A stretch of 64,000 bases of DNA from Streptomyces sp. NBC_01498. GTDB taxonomy: Bacteria; Actinomycetota; Actinomycetes; Streptomycetales; Streptomycetaceae. Where the stretch lies: the NCBI RefSeq assembly GCF_036327775.1, contig NZ_CP109598.1, forward strand, positions 5,220,001 through 5,284,000. The letters run 5' to 3'. Made by a program: the position numbers and the translations under genes. Shown here piece by piece: positions 1 to 8,271 of this stretch (within the stretch, counting starts at the first letter, position 1; each line of letters starts with the position of its first letter). The notes under the pieces were generated by a model. The model was not told the DNA's origin and ran no database searches. It worked only from the letters and a program-made list of their open reading frames with translations.

Positions 1-84
1 CGTGGAGGCACTGCCGGACCGGCCCGTCGGCCGCCCGCGCACCCGGCGTAACCTGCGGACACATCCGTAAGACTCAGGAGCGCC

Positions 85-921
85 ATGTCCGCCGCAGCCG
101 TACCGCCCCGCATCCTCTACGTCACCGACCTCGCCTACGAGGCCCGGGGCCGCCGCTACTGCGACGAGGACATCCTGGTCTCCGCCCGGCTGCGGCGGGA
201 CTTCACCGTCGCCCTGTGCCACCCGGCCGACGCCGCCCGCCTCATGGGCGACTTCGACGCGGTCGTCATACGCAACAGCGGACCGGTGATCCACTACCGG
301 GAGCGCTACGACGCCTTCCGCGAGCGGGCGCTGGCCGACGGCGTACGCGTCTACAACCCGCTGCACGGGCGCGGCGACATGGCGGGCAAGCAGTATCTGG
401 TGGAGTTGAGCGCGGCGGGACTGCCCGTCATCCCCACCGTGGACCGGGCCGAGGACCTCGGCCGGCTGCCGGACGCCGACGAGTACGTGATCAAGCCGAA
501 GGACGGCGCGGACTCCATCGGCATGCGCCTGGTGCCGCGCGACCGGCTCGGCGAGGTGGCCGGCGGTCTGCGGGACATGCTCGTGCAGCCGCGGATCCCC
601 TTCCTGTACGAGGTGTCCTTCTACTTCGTCGACCACGACTTCCAGTACGCGCTCCACGCGCCCGACCCGGACCGGCGGTGGGAGCTCGTGCCGTACGAGG
701 CCAGGGCCGTGGATCTCGACTTCGCGCGGAAGTTCATCGACTGGAACACCCTCGACCACGGCATCCAGCGCGTCGACGCGTGCCGTGCGCCGGACGGTGA
801 ACTGCTGCTGGTGGAGCTGGAGGACCTGAATCCGTTCCTGTCGCTGGGGTTGCTGGACGAGACGACCCGTGACGCGTTCATCGCGCGCACGGTGGTCTCG
901 CTGCGCGAACTGCTGAGCTGA
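85..921 (+). CDS. ATP-grasp family ligase (glutathione-synthase/RimK-like fold)
   Basis: 278-residue protein with the layout of an ATP-grasp enzyme: an N-terminal pre-ATP-grasp region, a phosphate/adenine-binding strand YVIKPKDGADSIG at about residues 134-146, and a C-terminal metal-binding segment with ELEDLNP near residues 246-252. Such enzymes join a carboxylate to an amine or thiol through an acyl-phosphate, using ATP; the substrate cannot be read from the sequence. The ATG is preceded by AGGAG at 76-80 with good spacing, and a -10-like TAACCT lies at 47-52. It appears monocistronic. ATP-grasp proteins are also members of the Ter-associated biosynthetic set, but this gene is over 40 kb from the ter locus, so a link is only speculation. 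Confidence 0.75.
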   Translation: MSAAAVPPRILYVTDLAYEARGRRYCDEDILVSARLRRDFTVALCHPADAARLMGDFDAVVIRNSGPVIHYRERYDAFRERALADGVRVYNPLHGRGDMAGKQYLVELSAAGLPVIPTVDRAEDLGRLPDADEYVIKPKDGADSIGMRLVPRDRLGEVAGGLRDMLVQPRIPFLYEVSFYFVDHDFQYALHAPDPDRRWELVPYEARAVDLDFARKFIDWNTLDHGIQRVDACRAPDGELLLVELEDLNPFLSLGLLDETTRDAFIARTVVSLRELLS

Positions 922-1481
922 GACGGGCGGGGCGGCCGGGGCGTCGGGCGAGGCGGCGGGGGCACCGGGCCGGGCGGGGCGGCGGGGCCGTGGGCCGGAC
1001 CGGGGCGGACGGGTGGGCCCGGCCGGTCGGCCGTGCCTCACGCCCGCGTCGGCCGTAACCTCGGAGAATTTGTTCAGTAACACAACACTGTCCGAAAGGT
1101 GGGCAGTTGCCGGTGTCCGGGGCCGCAAGATCGTCTCGGCAACGGGGCAGGCCAAGGGCGGTCTACGCGGGGCACGTTCGGCCCCCCGCGCGCGCGTGGG
1201 CGGTCGCGGGGAGGGTCGAGATCTATTTTGACACGACCTTGACAAATTAATTCGGCGTTGCCAGCATGCAAATCGCCCGGCCCGTGGACACGGCGTCCGG
1301 GCGAACGCCCCCCATCCCCCCGCGTACGTCCCGCGTCACCCCGTACCCCTCTCCCACAGACCCCGTCTGTCCCGCGCACCCCACGTGCCATCACCAGCAA
1401 CACCGCTATCCGTCCAGCAGCAAAGCGCGACGGCGCGCGCCTTGCCTGACACACCCCACCTCTGGTCAGGAAGGAACACCC
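922..1481. other. 560-bp intergenic region, promoter side of sugar dehydrogenase
   Basis: No convincing gene is seen here. The last 280 bp are unusually AT-rich for this genome in one spot (around 1221-1255) and carry two TTGACA hexamers, described separately. The short open frames in this stretch lack ribosome sites and homology signals. Confidence 0.6.
1228..1267 (+). promoter_or_regulatory. candidate promoter with duplicated TTGACA
   Basis: TTGACA occurs at 1228-1233 and again at 1239-1244. The second is followed after 17 bp by CAGCAT at 1262-1267, a weak -10. The AATTAATT stretch between them is a strong local drop in GC. It would drive the sugar dehydrogenase gene with a 5' leader of about 200 nt. 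Confidence 0.4.
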
Positions 1482-3974
1482 ATGTCCCGACGACGCCCAC
1501 CCGCGTGGTCCAGAGTCTTCGCGGCGCTCGCCCTCGTCCTCTCGGCAGGCATCACCGCCGCCCCCGCCGCCGTCGCCCACCCCGGTCACCCCGAGCACGC
1601 GGCGGAGATCCCGGCATCGGACTATCAGCAGGTGCAACTCGCGCTCGGCGGTTCCGAGTTGGGCGAGGCCATGTCGCTGGCCGTGCTGCCCGACCGCTCG
1701 GTCGTCCACACGTCGCGCGACGGCACGCTCCGCGTCACGGACGCCGCCGGCAACACGAAGACGGCCGGCAAGCTCGACGTGTACACACACGACGAGGAAG
1801 GTCTCCAGGGAGTCGCGGCCGACCCGGACTTCTCGACCAACCGGTATCTGTACCTGTACTACTCGCCCGCGCTGGACACCCCGGCCGGTGACGCCCCGGT
1901 GACCGGCGGCGCGGCCGACTTCGAGGCGTGGAAGGGGCATCTCAACCTCTCGCGCTTCACGCTGAAGGCCGACAACACGCTCGATCTCGCGAGCGAGAAG
2001 GTCGTGCTGGAGGTTCCCAACGACCGTGGCCAGTGCTGCCACGTCGGCGGTGACATCGACTTCGACGCGCAGGGCAACCTGTACCTGACCACGGGCGACG
2101 ACACGAACCCGTTCGAGTCGGCCGGTTACTCGCCGATCGACGAACGGGCCGACCGCAACCCGCAGTTCGACGCCCAGCGCTCCTCCGGCAACACCAACGA
2201 CCTGCGCGGCAAGCTCCTGCGCATCAAGCCGACGGCCGACGGCGGTTACACCGTCCCGTCCGGCAACCTCTTCGCGCCGGGCACGGCCGGCGCACGTCCC
2301 GAGATCTACGGAATGGGCTTCCGCAACCCGTTCCGGATGTCCGTCGACAAGGCCACCGGCATCGTCTACCTCGGTGACTACGGTCCGGACTCCGGCGGCA
2401 CCAGCGCGGACCGGGGCCCCAGCGGCCAGGTCGAGTTCAACCGTGTCACCGAGGCCGGGAACTTCGGCTGGCCGTACTGCACCGGCACCAACACCACGTC
2501 CGAGACCTACGGCGAATGGGCTTTCCCGGACGGCCCCTCCACCGGTAAGTACGACTGCGCGGCAGGGCCCACCAACAACTCCCTCCACAACACCGGCCTG
2601 GACACCCTTCCGCCGGCCAAGGCGGCCTGGATCAAGTACGGCGGCGACGCCGGCTCCCCGCCCGAGTTCGGCGGCGGCTCCGAGTCGCCCATGGGCGGTC
2701 CCGTCTACCGGTACGACGCCGGTCTCGACTCGAACGTGAAGTTCCCCGAGTCCCTGAACGGCCGCTTCTTCGCCGCCGAGTACGGCCGGAAGTGGATCAA
2801 GGCCATCGAGGTCAAGTCCGACGGTTCGCCCGGCGTCATCGAGGCGTTCCCGTGGACCGGCACGCAGGTCATGGACCAGGCGTTCGGCCCCGACGGCGCG
2901 CTGTACGTCCTCGACTACGGCACCGGATCCAACAACCAGGCCCTGTACCGCGTCGAGTATCTGGCCGGCAGCAACCGCAGCCCGGTCGCCAAGGCCGCCG
3001 CCGACAAGACGTCCGGCCCGACGCCGCTCGCGGTCTCCTTCTCCGCCGCGGGAAGCGCCGACCCCGAGGGCGGAGCGCTCACCTACGCCTGGGACTTCGG
3101 CGACGGCGCGACATCCACCGACGCGAACCCGAGCCACACCTACACCGAGGCCGGCACCTACCGGCCGACCCTCACCGTCACCGACCCCGAGGGCCTCACC
3201 GGCTCCGCCAGCCTCGTGGTGACCGCGGGCAACACCGCGCCCACCGTCACCCTGACCACACCGACCGACGGGGAACTGTTCTCCTGGGGCGACAGCGTGC
3301 CGTTCGAGGTGACCGTCAGCGACCCCGAGGACGGTGAGATCGACTGCGCCAAGGTCAAGGTGACGTATCTGCTCGGCCACGACGAGCACCGGCACCAGAT
3401 CACCTCGAAGAACGGCTGCACCGGCACCATCGACGTCCCCGTCGACGGTGAGCACGACACCGCCGCCAACATCTACGGGGTCTTCGACGCCGAGTACACC
3501 GACGCGGGCGGTCTGACCTCGCACGGCGACAGCGTCCTCCAGCCCCGGCACCGGCAGGGCGAGCACTTCTCCGCCCAGAACGGCATCGAGGTCGCGGCCC
3601 ACGGCAACGCCGAGGGCGGTGGCACGGTCGGCTTCACCGACAACGGCGACTGGGTCTCGTTCACGCCGTACGCGGTGGACAACGCGACCAGCGTCTCGGC
3701 GCGCGTCGCGTCCGGCGGCGTCGGCGGCACCCTCGAAGTACGGGCGGGCTCCGCGACCGGCACCCTGCTCGGCTCGCTGGACGTCGCGCCGACCGGCGGC
3801 TGGGAGAACTTCGTCGACGTGACGGCGGACATCTCCGACGCGCCCGCCGGAACCACCGAGTTGTTCCTCGTCTTCAAGGGCCCGACGGGCCAGGGCAATC
3901 TCTTCGATCTGGACGCCTTCACCTTCACCACCGGTGCGGCGGCCAAGACGGCCAAGTCCGGGGGAGCCGAGTGA
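1482..3974 (+). CDS. secreted PQQ-type glucose/sorbosone dehydrogenase with PKD and CBM6 domains
   Basis: 830 residues. The ATG at 1482 was chosen because AGGAAGG lies just upstream and the product then starts with a clear signal peptide (RRRPPAWSR, hydrophobic core, AHP). Residues about 45-470 form the beta-propeller of the glucose/sorbosone dehydrogenase family, which oxidises sugars or aldoses with a PQQ-type cofactor; MGFRNPFRMSVD and LYVLDYGTG are recognisable blade motifs. A PKD domain (DPEGGALTYAWDFGDGATS) spans about 496-582, followed by an immunoglobulin-like stretch and a CBM6 carbohydrate-binding module from about 686. The last codon overlaps the next start (TGATG), so the two genes are translationally coupled. 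It is probably an extracellular enzyme acting on polysaccharide-derived sugars; substrate unknown. Confidence 0.88.
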   Translation: MSRRRPPAWSRVFAALALVLSAGITAAPAAVAHPGHPEHAAEIPASDYQQVQLALGGSELGEAMSLAVLPDRSVVHTSRDGTLRVTDAAGNTKTAGKLDVYTHDEEGLQGVAADPDFSTNRYLYLYYSPALDTPAGDAPVTGGAADFEAWKGHLNLSRFTLKADNTLDLASEKVVLEVPNDRGQCCHVGGDIDFDAQGNLYLTTGDDTNPFESAGYSPIDERADRNPQFDAQRSSGNTNDLRGKLLRIKPTADGGYTVPSGNLFAPGTAGARPEIYGMGFRNPFRMSVDKATGIVYLGDYGPDSGGTSADRGPSGQVEFNRVTEAGNFGWPYCTGTNTTSETYGEWAFPDGPSTGKYDCAAGPTNNSLHNTGLDTLPPAKAAWIKYGGDAGSPPEFGGGSESPMGGPVYRYDAGLDSNVKFPESLNGRFFAAEYGRKWIKAIEVKSDGSPGVIEAFPWTGTQVMDQAFGPDGALYVLDYGTGSNNQALYRVEYLAGSNRSPVAKAAADKTSGPTPLAVSFSAAGSADPEGGALTYAWDFGDGATSTDANPSHTYTEAGTYRPTLTVTDPEGLTGSASLVVTAGNTAPTVTLTTPTDGELFSWGDSVPFEVTVSDPEDGEIDCAKVKVTYLLGHDEHRHQITSKNGCTGTIDVPVDGEHDTAANIYGVFDAEYTDAGGLTSHGDSVLQPRHRQGEHFSAQNGIEVAAHGNAEGGGTVGFTDNGDWVSFTPYAVDNATSVSARVASGGVGGTLEVRAGSATGTLLGSLDVAPTGGWENFVDVTADISDAPAGTTELFLVFKGPTGQGNLFDLDAFTFTTGAAAKTAKSGGAE

Positions 3975-6181
3975 TGAGACATCAGATCGCCCGACGCATA
4001 CGGCACATGTCGTGCGCGGTGACCGTCGCGCTCGGGGCGGCGCTCCTGGCGCCCACCGGAGCCTCGGCACAGGCGGCGCCCGAGGCCGCTCCGTACGAGG
4101 TACTCGTCTTCTCCAAGACAGCCGGATTCAGGCACGATTCGATCCCGGTCGGCATCCAGACCATCCAATCCCTGGGCGCGGCCGACGAGTTCACCGTCAC
4201 CGCCACCGAGGACAGCGGCGCCTTCACCACGGCCAACCTCGCGAACTACGAGGCGGTGGTCTTCCTCAGCACCACGGGTGACGTGCTGAACGACGCGCAG
4301 CAGACAGCGCTGAAGTCGTACGTCGACGGGGGCGGCGGCTATGTCGGCGTGCACGCGGCGGCCGACACCGAGTACGACTGGCCGGAGTACGAGGGCCTGG
4401 TCGGCGCCCGGTTCAAGAGCCACCCCGCCATCCAGCAGGCCACCCTCGACAACGAGGACCGGTCCCACCCGGCCACCTCGCACCTGGACCCCAGCTGGTC
4501 CCGGACCGACGAGTGGTACAACTACCGCACCAACCCGCGCGGAAGCGTGCACGTCCTCCAGAGCCTGGACGAATCCACCTACAGCGGTGGTGAGATGGGC
4601 GACGACCACCCCATCACCTGGTGCGACGAGCAGGCCCAGGGCCGGTCGTTCTACACCGGGCTCGGCCACACCCAGGAGTCGTACGCCGACCCCGCCTTCC
4701 GGCAGGTGCTGCTCGGCGGCATCCAGTACGCGGCCGGCGCGGTCGACGCCGACTGCTCCCCGAACGGCGGCGGCGAGGACCCGGGCGAGCCGGGCCCGGG
4801 GCCGGCCGCCATTGAGGGCGAGGCGTACACCTCCGGTTCGGGCGTGGAACGCGCGAACCACGGCACGGCCAGCGGCGGCCAGACCCTCGGCCACATCGAG
4901 AACGGCGACTGGGCCGGATACGCCCAGGTCGACACCGCCGGGGCGACCACCTTCACCGCCGACGTCTCGTCGGCGGGCGCGGGCGGCACCGTCGAGATCC
5001 GCTCCGGCTCGGCCACCGGCACCCTGCTCGGCGCGGTCGACATCGCGCCGACCGGCGGCTGGGACACCTTCACCGAGGTCTCCACGACGCTGACCGCCAC
5101 CGGGTCGGGCGCGCTGTTCCTCCGCTTCACCGGGGGAGCGGGCGCGCTGTTCGACATCGACCGCTTCACCCTGTCCGGCCAGACCGGGGAGCCCGCGGCG
5201 GACGGCTCCTCGAACGTGCACCTCTTCTACTACCCCTGGTACGGCAGCCCCGAGATCAACGGAAGCTGGCGGCACTGGCAGCAGGGCGGCCAGAACCCGC
5301 CCGAGGACATCGGCGCCGACCTCTACCCGTCGCTCGGCGCCTACGACTCCGGTGACTTCACCGGCGCCGTCGAACAGCACATGAAGTGGATCAAGCAGTC
5401 CGGTGCCAATGTGCTGGTCTACAGCTGGTGGGGCCAGGGCAGTTACGAGGACGGACTGGTCGACGGTGTGATGGACGCGGCCCAGCGCCACGGCATCAAG
5501 GTCGCCTGGCACCTGGAGCCGTACAGCGGTCGCAGCGGCGCCTCCACGGTGGACGACATCACCTACATCAACGAGCGGTACGGCGACCACCCGGCGTACT
5601 TCCGGGACGCGGCGCGCAACAACAGCAACGCGTTCTACGTCTTCCAGAGCCTCGACGTGGCCGACTGGTCGGCGCTGGACCAGGTGACCGACAGCAACAT
5701 CGTCCTGGCCCAGACCACCGACACCTCGAAGATCGCGCACTTCAACGGCCTCTACACCTACGACGGCATCGCCGGCGCCACCGCGCCCGGCTGGAAGAAC
5801 GCCGGGGACTACGCGCGGGCCAACGACCTGGTCTGGGCGCCGTCGGTGGCGCCCGGCTACCTCGACGACCGGGCCGTACCCGGCAACACCACGCCCACCG
5901 TGGCGCGGGACAACGGCGCCGCGTACGACAAGCAGTGGAACAACGCCCTGGACCCGGCCGTCGGCGGCTCGCCCACCTGGGTCTCCGTCACCTCGTTCAA
6001 CGAGTGGCACGAGGGCAGCTCGATCGAACCGGCGTCGAGCAACCCGCCCGGCGGGCACGGCTACCAGACCTTCTCGGGCGCGTACGGGAAGACCGGGGCC
6101 GAGGCCGAGACGGCGTATCTCGACCGGACGCGGTACTGGGCGGACCGCTTCGAGACGGCCCGAGCGGCCCGGCTGCGGTGA
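3974..6181 (+). CDS. secreted ThuA - CBM6 - GH99-like fusion protein
   Basis: 735 residues, ATG overlapping the upstream stop by one base, with GGGGGA as ribosome site. After a signal peptide come three modules. A ThuA (trehalose-utilisation, class-I glutaminase-like) domain spans about 40-260 (YEVLVFSKTAGFRHDSIP, GGGYVGVHAAADTEYDWPEY). A CBM6 at about 277-402 is closely similar to the CBM6 of the upstream gene. A GH99-like domain runs from about 414 (HLFYYPWYGSPEINGSWRHW, SVTSFNEWHEGSSIEP). GH99 enzymes are endo-alpha-mannosidases/mannanases. The fusion suggests a secreted enzyme for mannose-containing glycans, with ThuA acting on an oxidised sugar, perhaps the product of the dehydrogenase. 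ThuA function is inferred only. Confidence 0.82.
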   Translation: MRHQIARRIRHMSCAVTVALGAALLAPTGASAQAAPEAAPYEVLVFSKTAGFRHDSIPVGIQTIQSLGAADEFTVTATEDSGAFTTANLANYEAVVFLSTTGDVLNDAQQTALKSYVDGGGGYVGVHAAADTEYDWPEYEGLVGARFKSHPAIQQATLDNEDRSHPATSHLDPSWSRTDEWYNYRTNPRGSVHVLQSLDESTYSGGEMGDDHPITWCDEQAQGRSFYTGLGHTQESYADPAFRQVLLGGIQYAAGAVDADCSPNGGGEDPGEPGPGPAAIEGEAYTSGSGVERANHGTASGGQTLGHIENGDWAGYAQVDTAGATTFTADVSSAGAGGTVEIRSGSATGTLLGAVDIAPTGGWDTFTEVSTTLTATGSGALFLRFTGGAGALFDIDRFTLSGQTGEPAADGSSNVHLFYYPWYGSPEINGSWRHWQQGGQNPPEDIGADLYPSLGAYDSGDFTGAVEQHMKWIKQSGANVLVYSWWGQGSYEDGLVDGVMDAAQRHGIKVAWHLEPYSGRSGASTVDDITYINERYGDHPAYFRDAARNNSNAFYVFQSLDVADWSALDQVTDSNIVLAQTTDTSKIAHFNGLYTYDGIAGATAPGWKNAGDYARANDLVWAPSVAPGYLDDRAVPGNTTPTVARDNGAAYDKQWNNALDPAVGGSPTWVSVTSFNEWHEGSSIEPASSNPPGGHGYQTFSGAYGKTGAEAETAYLDRTRYWADRFETARAARLR

Positions 6182-6307
6182 GGGCCGAGCCCTTGATCGG
6201 GTGAGGGCCGGGCCCCTGTCCGGGTGAGGCTCCGGACCGGGTGAGGCGTCCGATTCGGGGCTCGACCTTCGGTCCGGGTGAGGGCCGACCCTCGGTCCGG
6301 ATCTCGG

Positions 6308-6353
6308 AACAGCGGGTCCGGTACGGCGAACAGGCCGTACCGGACCCGCTGTT
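6308..6353. terminator. perfect 20-bp hairpin, bidirectional terminator
   Basis: A 20-bp arm at 6308-6327 is perfectly complementary to 6334-6353, with a 6-nt loop. It lies between the 3' ends of the ThuA fusion (+) and the histidine kinase (-), so it can end transcription from both sides. There is no U-run, as is usual in Streptomyces. Confidence 0.85.
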
Positions 6354-6364
6354 GTACCTGTGTC

Positions 6365-6475
6365 GGCGTGTCGGCCCGCCGGTGTACGTCGCGTCGGAGT
6401 GAGGCGCGCGTCGGCGTACGTCGCGTGGGCGCGGGGCGCGTGTCGGCCTACCTCGCGTCGGCGTACGGCGGCTTT
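6365..6475. repeat. imperfect GTCGGCGTACGTCGCGT-type direct repeats
   Basis: Between the terminator and the 3' end of the histidine kinase the segment GTCGGCGTACGTCGCG and variants (GTCGGAGTG, GTCGGCCTACCTCGCGTCGG) recur about five times. No gene is supported. It looks like slippage-generated intergenic sequence. Confidence 0.5.
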
Positions 6476-6493
6476 CGTGCGGCCCCGGCCCGG

Positions 6494-8107
6494 CTACCGT
6501 TCCGCCTCCCAGATCACCGGAGCGCCCTCGTCGTCCGGTTCCTCGCGCGCCCCGTCGTCCCTCACCACCAGCCGCACCCCGTCCCGCCCGCCCGGCAGCC
6601 GGACCGTCGCGTCGACCCGCACCTCCACCGACGTCACCCCCGGCCGCCGGTGCGCGGCGGCCAGCGCGCCGCGCAGCGCGGCCAGCAGCCCCTCGTGCAG
6701 CGGCTCCGCCACCAGGGTGTCCACCGCCCCGGTGAAGTGCACGGACGGCTGGAAACCGAGGAGCCCCGCCGCGCCCGCCGTCTCACGCAGCACCTTGCCG
6801 CGCAGGCCCGCCGGGGCGTCGGCGGGCGGCTGTTGCAGGGCGAAGATCGTGGTCCGTACCTCCTGGATCGTGGAGTCCAGCTCGTCCACGGCATGCCCCA
6901 GCAGATCGGCCAGCTCGCCCTCGTCCGCGCGCCGCCGGGTCGACTCCAGCATCATCTCGGTGGCGAACAGCCGCTGGACGACGAGATCGTGCAGGTCACG
7001 GGCGATCCGGTCGCGGTCCTCGTAGACGGCGAGGCGCTCCCGGTTGTGCTGGGCATCGGCCAGCAGCAGCGCGAGCGCGGCCTGGGAGGCGAACTGGTTG
7101 GCCAACAGCCGGTCCACCGGGGTGTACGGGCGCCCGCCGCGCCTGCGCGGCAGCGCGAGCGTGCCGATCAGCCGGCCGCCGCTCTGGAGGGGCAGCATCA
7201 TGCTGGGCCCGAAGCGGGTGCGGACATGCGTGGTCATCCGGGGATCGGTCGCCGAGTCGTCGATGTAGACCGGTTCGCCGCCGAGGAGTTGGGTGAGAAC
7301 GGCCGAGCCGGGCGCGATGTTCGTACCGACGATGTCGCCGGGGTCGTCCAGCGCGGAGGCGGCGACGATCTCCATGCCCCCCTCGTCGGTGGGCTGGAGC
7401 ACCACCCCGGCGGCGGCTCCGGCCAGCGCCCGCGCCGACTCGGCCAGGGTCGTCAGCGCGTCGGCCGCCGTCTCGCCCGAGAGGAGCGCGGTCGTGACGG
7501 CGGCGGCGCCCTCGATCCAGCGCGCGCGCTGGCGGGCGGTCCCGTACAGCCGTGCGTTGCCGATCGCGATCCCGGCCTGGGAGGCGAGAACCCGCAGCAG
7601 GGCCAGGTCCTCCTCGGTGAAGGGGCCCTGCTGTTTGCGGGCCAGACAGAGATGGCCGAGAACGTCGTGGTGGACCCGGACGGGGACACCGAGGCTCGTC
7701 GCGCTGCCCGGGTGGCCGAGGAGGCCGGTGTGTCCGGTGGGGAGCCGGGTGATGCGGCGGCGTTCGTCGTCGCTGAGTCCGTGGGAGAAGAGTTCGGCGA
7801 TCCGGCTCCGCTCCCGGTCGGGGCCCCGGCCCTGGGCGGGGCCGGCGAGCGCGAGCGCCCCGTATCGCGCGCCGGTCAGATCGGCGGCGCTGTCCACGAC
7901 GTGCTGAAGGGTGGCGGCCAGCTCGCCCTCGGTGCCGACGTTGAGGACGGCGTCGAGCAGCATGGGCAGCCGGGGGACGGATCTGCCGGCGGGCCGGGCG
8001 ATCCCGGGAGGCACCGGGCGGCCGGGAACGTCGTCCGGGTCCTCGCGCGCGCCGTCCTCAGGGCCGTCGGTCCGGTCGGCGTCGTCGCCCATGCCGCCTG
8101 CCGTCAT
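6494..8107 (-). CDS. GAF-domain sensor histidine kinase (DevS/NarX type) with degenerate ATPase end
   Basis: 537 residues. Two GAF domains (about 60-190 and 225-365) precede a HisKA_3 dimerisation/phosphoacceptor helix, RDRIARDLHDLVVQRLFAT, with the phosphoacceptor His near residue 372. This layout is that of DevS/DosT-like oxygen or redox sensors. The C-terminal HATPase_c region is short: the N-box Asn position reads ALRGALAAAHRRP and the protein ends soon after VRDDG, with no GxGL or later G-box. It may therefore be unable to bind ATP normally. No response regulator is adjacent, so it is an orphan. ATG 8107 was used; an in-frame ATG at 8092 is possible. GAF ligand (haem or other) cannot be judged from sequence. 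Confidence 0.8.
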   Translation of the reverse strand: MTAGGMGDDADRTDGPEDGAREDPDDVPGRPVPPGIARPAGRSVPRLPMLLDAVLNVGTEGELAATLQHVVDSAADLTGARYGALALAGPAQGRGPDRERSRIAELFSHGLSDDERRRITRLPTGHTGLLGHPGSATSLGVPVRVHHDVLGHLCLARKQQGPFTEEDLALLRVLASQAGIAIGNARLYGTARQRARWIEGAAAVTTALLSGETAADALTTLAESARALAGAAAGVVLQPTDEGGMEIVAASALDDPGDIVGTNIAPGSAVLTQLLGGEPVYIDDSATDPRMTTHVRTRFGPSMMLPLQSGGRLIGTLALPRRRGGRPYTPVDRLLANQFASQAALALLLADAQHNRERLAVYEDRDRIARDLHDLVVQRLFATEMMLESTRRRADEGELADLLGHAVDELDSTIQEVRTTIFALQQPPADAPAGLRGKVLRETAGAAGLLGFQPSVHFTGAVDTLVAEPLHEGLLAALRGALAAAHRRPGVTSVEVRVDATVRLPGGRDGVRLVVRDDGAREEPDDEGAPVIWEAER

Positions 8108-8271
8108 GTGGGATCACGTCTCGTCGCTCTTCGTCACGTCAGATGTTGTCGTGTGGCGTCGTGTGGTTTTGTGCGTCGGGCGTTGTCGTCGGGCCTCGTC
8201 CGGTCGTGGGCGGGTCGTGGGCGGGTCGGGGCGCGGGGCCCGGGTCGGCGTTGAGGGCGCGTCCGGTCGTC

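Noticed and set aside
85..921. ATP-grasp gene as a member of the ter biosynthetic set
   Set aside because: More than 40 kb away with unrelated neighbours. ATP-grasp enzymes are too common for this to count as evidence.
1074..4070. Very long minus-strand open frame opposite the sugar dehydrogenase
   Set aside because: Its product is Gly/Val/Arg-rich without any family motif. It is the usual antisense shadow of a high-GC gene.
3473..6058. Long minus-strand open frame opposite the ThuA fusion
   Set aside because: Same reason; the plus-strand frame has signal peptide, conserved domains and the ribosome site.
6278..8254. Long plus-strand open frame opposite the histidine kinase
   Set aside because: Arg/Gly-rich, no motif; the minus strand encodes GAF and HisKA_3 motifs.
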